A stretch of DNA of 18,503 bases from Spirochaetota bacterium (lineage in GTDB: Bacteria; Spirochaetota; Spirochaetia; Treponematales; Rectinemataceae): assembly GCA_023421875.1 (NCBI GenBank), contig JAEZSM010000179.1, positions 1 through 18,503 of the forward strand, in the 5' to 3' direction. The notes under the pieces are model-generated. The model was not told the DNA's origin. It saw only the letters and a list, made by a program, of their open reading frames with translations, and ran no database searches. Shown here one piece after another: positions 1 to 6,575 of this stretch (the first letter of the stretch is position 1; every line of letters starts with the position of its first letter). A program made the translations under genes and the position numbers.

Positions 1-55
1 TGCCAGCGCGGAAAACTGAACTCTCGCCGCGACTTTTAGCTAAACCATGAGAACG

Positions 56-92
56 AAAAAGGCCGCCCGGCGAACCCGGGCGGCCTTTTTTT
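56..92. terminator. Bidirectional intrinsic terminator downstream of lepA
   Basis: A perfect 10-bp GC-rich stem (61-70 with 76-85, 5-base loop) is followed by seven T on the plus strand (86-92) and flanked on the other side by five A (56-60). It can therefore end transcripts in both directions. On the minus strand it lies about 30 bases after the lepA stop and is its natural terminator. On the plus strand it would serve a gene entering from the left. All three plus frames hit a stop before base 51, so that gene's last codons cannot be identified here. Confidence 0.93.
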
Positions 93-123
93 AAAACCTA
101 GCCTTAAACGCTGGAGAATCCTT

Positions 124-1938
124 TCAATCCTCGTCGTCGTCGGTGCGAAGCACCGCCAGGAAGGCATCCTGGCCCAGCTCTATGTTACCCACCATCATCA
201 TGCGCTTCTTGCCTTCCTTCTGTTTTTCCAAGAGCTTGCGCTTGCGGGTAATATCGCCGCCGTAGCATTTAGCCAGCACGTCCTTGCGCACCGGATTCAC
301 CGTTTCCCGGGCTATGATCTGGCCACCAATAGCCCCCTGGATGGCCACCTTGTACTGCTGCCGGGGTATGTTGCGCTGGAGGCGCTCGCAGACCTTCCTG
401 GCTCTGTCATAGGCTCCCTGGCGGTAGACAAGCATGGAGAGGGCGTCCACCGGGTCGCCGTTGATGAGGAAGTCGAGCTTTGCCAGCTCCGTAGGTCTGT
501 AGTCGATCAGGTCGTAGTCGAAACTGGCGTAGCCTCTGCTGGTGGACTTGAGCTTGTCGTAAAAGTCGAAGAGCACCTCCGCCAAAGGCATTTCGAAGAT
601 CAGCTCCACCCGCTTCTCGTCCAGGTGGATAAAGGACTTCTGCTCGCCCCGCTTGCCCACGCAGAGGGTTATGAGGTTACCGATGTAGGTTGTAGGCGTA
701 ATGATCTCGGCGCGGATGTATGGTTCTTCCGCCGATTCGATGTGTGCCGGATCGGGGTACTGGCTGGGATTGTCGATAAACTGCGTCTCGCCGTTCTGCA
801 GGTGGATTTTATACCGTACCGAGGGAGCGGTCATAATGATGGACTGATTGAATTCCCGCTCAAGCCGTTCTTGAATGATCTCCAGATGAAGCAGGCCTAG
901 AAAACCGCAGCGGAAGCCGAATCCCAGAGCGAGAGAACTGTCCTTTTCGGAGATAAGTGAGGCATCGTTGAGCATAAGGCGCTCGATGCTGTCCTTGAGG
1001 TCTTCGTAGTCCGCCGAGTCCATGGGGTAGATGGAGCTGAAAACCACGGGCTTTATTTCCTTGAATCCCGGCAGAGGCTTGTCGGAGGGATTTTCCACCG
1101 TAGTGATAGTATCCCCTACCCTGACGTCCCGTACCGCCTTGATGCCCGCAATGCAGTAGCCCACCTCGCCGGCGGCCAGCATATCAGTGTCCGAAGCGCG
1201 GTCAATCTTGAATAGGCTCACCTCCTCGATCTCGTGGAGAGCGCCCGAAGACATGAAGCGGATCTGCATCCCCTTTTTCATATATCCATTGATTACCCGC
1301 ACATGAACGATAGCACCCTTGTAGGCATCGTAGTGGGAATCGAAAATGAGGGCCTGCAGGGGAGCCTCGGAGGAGCCTTTGGGAGCCGGAAAGCGCTGGA
1401 CGATGGCTTCAAAGAGTTCGTCGATCCCGATGCCCATCTTGGCCGAAACCGCCAGGGCTTCCTCGCCGTCCAGGCCCAGGTCCTTGTCTATTTGTTTCCG
1501 TACCGATTCCACGTCGGCGGCGGGCATGTCGATCTTGTTGATCACCGGCAGAATCTCCAGGTCGTGCTCCAGGGCCATGTACATATTGGACAGCGTCTGG
1601 GCCTGGACGCCCTGGGTGGCATCGATCACCAGGATAGCGCCCTCGCAGGAAGAAATGGCCCTGGACACTTCGTAGGAAAAATCCACGTGGCCCGGGGTAT
1701 CCACCAAGTTGAGGGTATAGGTCTTCCCGTCCGAAGCCCTATAGGGCAGGGTTATCGCCTGGCTCTTTATGGTGATGCCCCGCTCCCGCTCGATATCCAT
1801 ATTGTCCAGCATCTGGCTTTGCATCTTCCTGGCGTCCACCAGCTGGGCCTTTTCGATGAAGCGATCGGCCAGGGTTGACTTGCCGTGGTCTATGTGGGCG
1901 ATGATGCAAAAATTCCTGATGAGATCCTTGTCGTGCAT
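124..1938 (-). CDS. lepA: Elongation factor 4 (LepA), ribosome back-translocating GTPase
   Basis: LepA/EF4 is a translational GTPase that binds the ribosome and acts on stalled or mistranslocated complexes. At 604 residues this is full family length. The GTPase motifs are intact: the P-loop AHIDHGKST at residues 14-22, switch I around RERGITIKS (51-59), DTPGH at 80-84 and NKID at 134-137. EF-G-like beta-barrel and alpha/beta domains follow, and the LepA-specific basic C-terminal domain contains GGDITRKRKLLEKQKEGKKRMM-type sequence, which is the family's ribosome-binding tail. The ATG at 1936-1938 fits the family N-terminus, but no Shine-Dalgarno lies at a usable distance; a GGAGGGGG run is more than 20 bases away. 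A TAGAAT hexamer ends 6 bases before the ATG, which suggests a leaderless mRNA. The gene appears monocistronic, ended by the terminator at 56-92. Identity is secure. Confidence 0.98.
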   Translation of the reverse strand: MHDKDLIRNFCIIAHIDHGKSTLADRFIEKAQLVDARKMQSQMLDNMDIERERGITIKSQAITLPYRASDGKTYTLNLVDTPGHVDFSYEVSRAISSCEGAILVIDATQGVQAQTLSNMYMALEHDLEILPVINKIDMPAADVESVRKQIDKDLGLDGEEALAVSAKMGIGIDELFEAIVQRFPAPKGSSEAPLQALIFDSHYDAYKGAIVHVRVINGYMKKGMQIRFMSSGALHEIEEVSLFKIDRASDTDMLAAGEVGYCIAGIKAVRDVRVGDTITTVENPSDKPLPGFKEIKPVVFSSIYPMDSADYEDLKDSIERLMLNDASLISEKDSSLALGFGFRCGFLGLLHLEIIQERLEREFNQSIIMTAPSVRYKIHLQNGETQFIDNPSQYPDPAHIESAEEPYIRAEIITPTTYIGNLITLCVGKRGEQKSFIHLDEKRVELIFEMPLAEVLFDFYDKLKSTSRGYASFDYDLIDYRPTELAKLDFLINGDPVDALSMLVYRQGAYDRARKVCERLQRNIPRQQYKVAIQGAIGGQIIARETVNPVRKDVLAKCYGGDITRKRKLLEKQKEGKKRMMMVGNIELGQDAFLAVLRTDDDED

Positions 1939-1944
1939 TGCCGT

Positions 1945-1973
1945 ATTCTACAGGAAAGCCCCCTCCAGCGCAA
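1945..1973 (-). promoter_or_regulatory. Putative sigma70-type promoter of lepA
   Basis: On the minus strand a -35-like TTGCGC (1968-1973) is followed after 17 bases by TAGAAT (1945-1950), a 5/6 match to TATAAT. Six bases then separate it from the lepA ATG, so the predicted +1 is the A of the start codon. The -35 is weak (3/6) and forms one half of the palindrome GCGCAATTGCGC at 1968-1979. No experimental start site is known. Confidence 0.5.
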
Positions 1974-2002
1974 TTGCGCGAGCCTGTCCGGACGGATATA
2001 GT
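1974..2002 (+). promoter_or_regulatory. Putative sigma70-type promoter of the MFS-phr-grx-FTR-csd-thiI operon
   Basis: TTGCGC (1974-1979), the other half of the palindrome 1968-1979, is followed after 17 bases by TATAGT (1997-2002), a 5/6 match to TATAAT. Six bases separate it from the ATG at 2009, again placing +1 on the start codon. The layout is the exact mirror image of the lepA promoter. Confidence 0.5.
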
Positions 2003-2008
2003 AGCCCC

Positions 2009-3229
2009 ATGTCCGAAGGTTTCAAAGCGCTTGGGCGCAACGCAAAGGCATGCATCGCCACCGAACCGCTCTGGGCTCTCTTCGCGCCCACGACGATCTA
2101 CTTCATGCCACTGTTCCAGAAACAGCTGGGCCTGAGCGAGCTGCAGATGGGCAGTCTCAATTCCATCAACATTGCCGCCGGACTGCTGTTCTATATCTTC
2201 GCCGCCCCCATCACCAACAAACTGGGCCGGAGAAGAACAAGTTTCTTCTTCGACTTTGCCGCCTGGACAATTCCCATGATCCTCTGGGCAATGGCCCGTT
2301 CCTTTACCTGGTTTCTCGTGGCCACGATATTCAACGCCGTGGTGCGGATCATCTACGTTTCCTGGAACCTACTGCTCTCCGAGGACGCCAGCGAGGCCCA
2401 GCGGCCGGCTGTTTTCGGCTACATCAACGCCATAGGTTCCCTGGGCGGCATCACCACCCTGGCCGGAGGATTTCTTATTCAGAAGTACGGCGTTATACCG
2501 GCCATGAGGGGGCTTTTCTGGGCCGGCGCCGTATCGATAAGCTCCCTTTTTATCATCCGCTTTTTCTATAGCAGCGAAACCAAGGTAGGCGAGTACATGA
2601 TGGCCCGGACCAAGGGGGAAAATCTCTTCCGCCTTGTCGGTCGGCAGCTGCCCGGCGCCCTGCAGGCGCTGCGAGATCCCTTTTTCCGCAGGATGACGGG
2701 CGTGTATTTTATCGGTAACGCCATACTATCTATCGACTTTTTTAGGGTGCTGTACTTACGGGATATCAAGGCCCTCGACCCGCTGACGGTTTCTCTGCTC
2801 CCAGCCCTGGGCGCCATCCTCTCCTTCGTCGTTTTCTTTGTCATCCTTCCTCGACGCAGGGGACAGCAGGACAGAAAAAGCCTGGTCTTTTCCTTTCTGG
2901 CCTGCCTCGGGACACAGTTGCTTTTTATAGTCATGCCCAAGGGTTCTGCACTAGCGGCGATTCTGGTCTTTCCTGCCCTCCAGGCCTCGGTAGCCCTCTT
3001 CCAGACCTTCAGGGACACGGTCTTCATGAACGGCACCGATCCAGAGCTGAAAAGCGACCGCTTCAGCTTTATACAGGCGCTCATGATGCTTTTCAGCATT
3101 CCCGTGGGAGCCCTGGCGGGTCTTCTGTACTCCCTGGATCCCCGGCTACCCTTCTTGCTGGCCGCATGCCTCTATCTGGCTGGGTTCCTGCTCGCCAACG
3201 ACATACGGAGGCTTGAAGAAAAATCATGA
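2009..3229 (+). CDS. Major facilitator superfamily (MFS) transporter, substrate unknown
   Basis: A 406-residue integral membrane protein with about ten to twelve hydrophobic segments, the usual MFS length. After the second segment comes a basic cytoplasmic loop, TNKLGRRR (near residue 70), resembling the MFS loop 2-3 signature. Mid-protein glycine-rich helices (GYINAIGSLGGITTLAGG) and a central basic loop near residues 200-220 separate the two six-helix halves. The ATG at 2009 is chosen because the open frame upstream (back to about 1769) runs antisense through lepA and shows no membrane protein character. There is no Shine-Dalgarno, and a -10-like TATAGT sits 6 bases upstream. Its stop overlaps the next gene's start in an ATGA, so it is probably translated together with the photolyase. 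The substrate cannot be told from sequence; an exporter or sugar-type carrier are both possible. Confidence 0.88.
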   Translation: MSEGFKALGRNAKACIATEPLWALFAPTTIYFMPLFQKQLGLSELQMGSLNSINIAAGLLFYIFAAPITNKLGRRRTSFFFDFAAWTIPMILWAMARSFTWFLVATIFNAVVRIIYVSWNLLLSEDASEAQRPAVFGYINAIGSLGGITTLAGGFLIQKYGVIPAMRGLFWAGAVSISSLFIIRFFYSSETKVGEYMMARTKGENLFRLVGRQLPGALQALRDPFFRRMTGVYFIGNAILSIDFFRVLYLRDIKALDPLTVSLLPALGAILSFVVFFVILPRRRGQQDRKSLVFSFLACLGTQLLFIVMPKGSALAAILVFPALQASVALFQTFRDTVFMNGTDPELKSDRFSFIQALMMLFSIPVGALAGLLYSLDPRLPFLLAACLYLAGFLLANDIRRLEEKS

Positions 3230-4701
3230 AACCCATCGAAACGCTGCTCGCGACAGCCCCAGTCCATGCCTCACGGTTTCACCTCCTGCCCTCTGAGCAG
3301 GTCCCGGGCTCGGGCGATTACATTTTGTACTGGATGCAGAAAGCCCAGCGAAGCATGGACAATCCCGCCCTGGACCTGGCCATGCACCTGGCTAACGCTT
3401 TAGAACTCCCTCTGCTCTGCGTCTTTGTCCTCTGCGATTATCCAGCCGCACAGGCCCCTCATTACCGCTTCATGCTCGAAGGACTAAAGAGCTGCGCTGA
3501 AGACCTGCGCTCCCGGGGCGCAGGCTTCGCTCTTCTGCAGGGCAGCCCCGTGGAGCAGATAAAGGCCCTTGCCGGACAGGCTGCGGTCCTGGTCGCCGAT
3601 GAGGGCAAACTGGTCTTCGAACGCCGTTGGAGGGATGAATTGGCGTCGAGCTCCGGAAGGCATGCCATGGTAGTGGTGGAGACCGAATCGGTGGTTCCGC
3701 CCTCCGCTGCCAGCGATCGGCTGGAGTGGTCCGCGGCCACGATCCGCAGAAAAATTGCAGCCCTCTTGCCCTTCCACCTCCCTCAGCCATCCCTCAACGC
3801 CGGGAGCCCAGAGGGCGCCACCTGCTGTCGAAAAGCCTTCGCTGGCAGTCTAGGTGACGATTCGCTTTTTTCTTCCGCTTCGGCGAAGGCAGGACGCCAC
3901 ACCGGGGCCGCTGGAAGGGGGACAATCGAGAAAACACGCCGATTCGGTTCCCTCTTGGGCTTCCAGCGCATAGACATCGACTCGGGGCAACTACAGGGCC
4001 TCCGTCGCTTCGAAGACTTTTTATACTCCGGCGGTTTGGAACGCTACGGGACCGAACGCAATGATCCCAATGCCAAGGCAGGCAGCGGCATGAGCGCCTA
4101 CCTGCACTTTGGACAGCTCTCCCCCGCCAGGCTGGCCCAAAAAGCCTTGGATCACTCCCCTTCGGCTGCCCAGACCTATGTGGAGCAGCTAGTCGTTCGG
4201 AGGGAGCTGGCCCTCAACTATGTCCTGCACAATCCAGGCTATCTTGAATACAGATCCGCGGCGCCCGACTGGGCCCGGCGGAGCCTTGCCTCGCGAAAGT
4301 TTTCTCCCAGAGCCTACAGCGACCGCGAACTCGAAGAAGGCCTCACCGATGATCCCTACTGGAATGCCGCCCAAAAAGAACTCGTTCTCAACGGAGCGAT
4401 CCATACCTATATGCGGATGTACTGGGGCAAGCAGCTGCTGTGCTGGTTTTCTGATCCCGCCGAGGCTTTTTCCGTCGCTGTCCAGCTCAATGACTGCTAT
4501 TCCCTGGACGGCAGGGACCCGAACGGCTATACCGGAATAGCCTGGTGCTTCGGAAGGCACGACCGCCCCTGGCCTGAACGGCAGGGCTTTGGTAAGGTAA
4601 GGGCTATGATGGCATCGGGTTTGAGGAAAAAATTCGATATCCACCGCTATGCCGAAGAAATGGAATCCATATATACTTCAAGGATAAAGGAGACCCTATG
4701 A
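3226..4701 (+). CDS. phr: Class II cyclobutane pyrimidine dimer photolyase
   Basis: Uses light and FADH- to split UV-induced cyclobutane pyrimidine dimers in DNA. The 491-residue protein has an N-terminal Rossmann-like antenna domain (about 30-170) and a C-terminal FAD-binding helical domain. Class II signatures are clear: YLHFGQ at 292-297, VRREL near 324-328, the WNAAQ..LV..G..H.YMRMYW block around 375-400, and GRDPNGY at 429-435 followed by HDRPW and FGK.R. The linker between the domains (about 185-250) is rich in Gly, Ser and Ala and seems longer than is typical, which may explain the slightly large size. The start overlaps the MFS stop (ATGA at 3226-3229), and its own stop overlaps the next start in the same way. 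The family is confident; UV activity is inferred from the conserved residues. Confidence 0.95.
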   Translation: MKPIETLLATAPVHASRFHLLPSEQVPGSGDYILYWMQKAQRSMDNPALDLAMHLANALELPLLCVFVLCDYPAAQAPHYRFMLEGLKSCAEDLRSRGAGFALLQGSPVEQIKALAGQAAVLVADEGKLVFERRWRDELASSSGRHAMVVVETESVVPPSAASDRLEWSAATIRRKIAALLPFHLPQPSLNAGSPEGATCCRKAFAGSLGDDSLFSSASAKAGRHTGAAGRGTIEKTRRFGSLLGFQRIDIDSGQLQGLRRFEDFLYSGGLERYGTERNDPNAKAGSGMSAYLHFGQLSPARLAQKALDHSPSAAQTYVEQLVVRRELALNYVLHNPGYLEYRSAAPDWARRSLASRKFSPRAYSDRELEEGLTDDPYWNAAQKELVLNGAIHTYMRMYWGKQLLCWFSDPAEAFSVAVQLNDCYSLDGRDPNGYTGIAWCFGRHDRPWPERQGFGKVRAMMASGLRKKFDIHRYAEEMESIYTSRIKETL

Positions 4702-5000
4702 ACCTCAACGAACTGGACTACGAAGTAGTCGAAGGAACCCGCAACGACCACGACATAGTCGTCTATGCCCTTTCAACCTGCGGATTCTGCAAGCGCGCCA
4801 TCTCCTTTCTCAAGGACAAGGACTACGCATTCCGTTACATTCACCTGGACGAGATCCCCGTGGAGACGAAAAACGAGGTAAAACAGGTGTTACGGGAGCG
4901 CTTCAAGGAAAACCCAGCCTTCCCCTTTGCGGTGATCGACGACGCCAAGCACCTGATCGGCTTTATCCAGCCCGACTGGGAAAAGACCCTGGGGCTGTAG
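4698..5000 (+). CDS. Glutaredoxin-family thiol-disulfide oxidoreductase (CGFC active site)
   Basis: A 100-residue thioredoxin-fold protein. The dithiol motif STCGFCKRA puts the reactive cysteines at 28 and 31, after the first beta strand (IVVYALS). The family cis-proline is at residue 76 (AFPFAVID), followed by the terminal strand and helix (HLIGFIQPDW). Such proteins pass electrons to disulfide-forming enzymes. The central residues of CGFC differ from the CPYC of classical glutaredoxins and resemble glutaredoxin-like or NrdH-like proteins served by a thioredoxin-type reductase. A strong Shine-Dalgarno (AAAGGAG, 4686-4692) precedes the ATG, which overlaps the photolyase stop. The next gene, 8 bases on, encodes an FTR-like reductase that may reduce it. 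Whether glutathione is involved cannot be told. Confidence 0.9.
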   Translation: MNLNELDYEVVEGTRNDHDIVVYALSTCGFCKRAISFLKDKDYAFRYIHLDEIPVETKNEVKQVLRERFKENPAFPFAVIDDAKHLIGFIQPDWEKTLGL

Positions 5001-5008
5001 GCGGCGGC

Positions 5009-5335
5009 ATGAGCGAAAAAACAAAAGAACAGACAAGGCGCTTTACCAGTATGGTGGCTGCAAAACAGGGCTGGAAACTCAATCCTGACCCCTCTTTCTA
5101 CGAAGACCTCGTGGAAGGGCTTACGAGCAACTACAACCGTCATGGCTATTATCTCTGCCCCTGCAGGGACAGCGACGGATCCAGGGAAGCCGACAAGGAC
5201 TCAATCTGTCCCTGCGTCTGGTCCTGGCAGGACATCAGCGAACACGGAAACTGCTTTTGCGCCCTCTACATATCCGAAGCCCTTGCGGCATCGGGCAGAC
5301 AGCCGGCATCTATACCCGACCGGCGCTACGAATAG
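5009..5335 (+). CDS. Ferredoxin-thioredoxin reductase catalytic-subunit-like [4Fe-4S] disulfide reductase
   Basis: A 108-residue protein whose cysteines follow the FTR catalytic-subunit plan: CPC at 50-52, CPC at 67-69 and CFC at 82-84. In the plant and cyanobacterial enzyme one cysteine of the first pair and one of the last form the redox disulfide next to a [4Fe-4S] cluster held by the others. That enzyme has spacings of 16 and 8 between pairs and ends in CHC; here they are 14 and 12, ending in CFC, a variant I associate with non-photosynthetic homologues. The N-terminus (about 5-45) is helical. No variable subunit gene is adjacent. It follows the glutaredoxin gene by 8 bases, so that protein is the likely substrate and a ferredoxin the likely donor (inference). 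The weak SD-like AGGCGG upstream supports this ATG. Confidence 0.85.
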   Translation: MSEKTKEQTRRFTSMVAAKQGWKLNPDPSFYEDLVEGLTSNYNRHGYYLCPCRDSDGSREADKDSICPCVWSWQDISEHGNCFCALYISEALAASGRQPASIPDRRYE

Positions 5336-6564
5336 TGAGCGCACAAGAAAGCATCTACCTGGACTGGGCTGCCACGAGCCTGCCGGACAAGCAGGTTCTG
5401 GAAGAATGCCTTGCGCTCTCCTGCCTTTCCTACGGAAATCCCTCCAGCGCCCATGGCAAGGGCAAGGAAGCTGGCGCGCTTTTGGAAGAAGCGAGAATGA
5501 CGCTGGCCCAGGTCCTGGAAAACCAGGGCTCTGCAGAATCGAGTGGACAAGGCGCCAAGGCCAGGGGAAAGATCGCTTTTACCGGTTCTGGCACCGAGGC
5601 TGACCAAATCCCCCTGCTCTCGGTGCTGAAAACTGCCCTCGGTAAGCCCGCTGGACTCAAGGACTGCCATATCGTCGTATCCGCCATCGAACATCCCGCC
5701 GTTTTCGCCCAGGCAAAGCTACTGGAACAGTTGGGAATCGGGCTCTCCGTGGTCAAGCCTGAGGCGAACGGACGGGTTTCCGCCGAAAAGATCCAAAAAG
5801 CCATTCGTCCACAAACAAGGCTGGTGGCGGTTATGGCGGTGAATAACGAAACCGGCGCCGTCCAGGACATTGAAGCAATCGGCAGGACTGTCCGGGAAGC
5901 CCAGCGAAACAGAGGTTCCAAGGAAATCCTCTTTCACGTAGATTTCGTCCAGGCACTGGGCAAGCTCCGAATATCCCTCGATGCTGCCCTTATGGGAAGC
6001 GCGGCGTTTTCAGCCCATAAGATCGGCGGCCCTAGGGGAGTCGGCGCGCTCTGGATATCGAAAAACATGGAAGTTCTGGGCGCTGGCGGAGGCCAGGAAG
6101 GCGGCCTGCGCTCGGGCACCCAAAACATCTTCGGCGCCCTGGCCTTTGCCCGCTGCGCCAGAAAAGCGGCGTTAAACCTGGATGAAAGGCTTGAAAGGGC
6201 GCGAATGCTGGAGAGCGCCCTGATCGATGGAATCGGGCAAATCCCCGGCGCTCGGGTCCTGCCCGAATGCCGAAAACCCGGTGATCCGCGTTACAGCCCG
6301 TGGATACTCAGCGCAGCCTTTCCCGGCCTGAGCGGCGAGGTGCTCGCCCGAGCCCTATCGGACCAGGGCATAGCCGTATCCACTGGTTCGGCCTGCTCGC
6401 AGCTGGACCGTAAAAAAGGCCATCGCATCCTCGATGCCATGGACACAGCGCAGGAGCTTTCCTTTTCCTCTATCCGCATCTCCACCGGCGCCACCACCGG
6501 GCCAAAGGACATAGAGCGGCTTCTCTCAACCTGCGCCGACTTGTATCGGCGACTCAAAACCTGA
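5335..6564 (+). CDS. Cysteine desulfurase, NifS/IscS family (PLP-dependent)
   Basis: Removes sulfur from L-cysteine as an enzyme persulfide plus alanine, for tRNA thiolation or Fe-S assembly. The 409-residue protein is a fold-type I aminotransferase-like enzyme. It shows the N-terminal YLDWAAT (8-14), NPSSAHGKG, an EHPAV histidine that stacks on PLP, HVDFVQALGK (aspartate to the pyridine nitrogen), the Schiff-base lysine 229 in SAHKIGGPRG, and the persulfide cysteine 354 in STGSACSQ. A short extra loop lies near residues 62-75. The chosen start is the GTG at 5335, which shares one base with the upstream TAG stop; an in-frame ATG at 5257 would run deep into the FTR-like gene and adds no family sequence. 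Being directly upstream of thiI suggests a dedicated ThiI sulfur donor, as in the Bacillus NifZ-ThiI pair. I cannot tell NifS from IscS subtype. Confidence 0.95.
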   Translation: MSAQESIYLDWAATSLPDKQVLEECLALSCLSYGNPSSAHGKGKEAGALLEEARMTLAQVLENQGSAESSGQGAKARGKIAFTGSGTEADQIPLLSVLKTALGKPAGLKDCHIVVSAIEHPAVFAQAKLLEQLGIGLSVVKPEANGRVSAEKIQKAIRPQTRLVAVMAVNNETGAVQDIEAIGRTVREAQRNRGSKEILFHVDFVQALGKLRISLDAALMGSAAFSAHKIGGPRGVGALWISKNMEVLGAGGGQEGGLRSGTQNIFGALAFARCARKAALNLDERLERARMLESALIDGIGQIPGARVLPECRKPGDPRYSPWILSAAFPGLSGEVLARALSDQGIAVSTGSACSQLDRKKGHRILDAMDTAQELSFSSIRISTGATTGPKDIERLLSTCADLYRRLKT

Positions 6565-6575
6565 TACAACGAGCC

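Noticed and set aside
1..54. Possible 3' end of a plus-strand gene entering from the left
   Set aside because: All three plus frames end at stops before base 51 with 5 to 15 codons visible, none recognisable; only the terminator at 56-92 hints at such a gene.
1234..1878. Plus-strand open frame of 214 codons
   Set aside because: Lies entirely antisense to lepA, whose protein is strongly conserved; composition (His, Gly, Asp-rich) is that of a shadow frame.
1769..2008. N-terminal extension of the MFS protein
   Set aside because: Would overlap lepA by 170 bases and cross the divergent promoter; the added residues do not look like a transporter.
5257..5334. Earlier ATG for the cysteine desulfurase
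   Set aside because: The extra 26 residues are the other-frame reading of the FTR-like gene; the family sequence begins just after the GTG at 5335.
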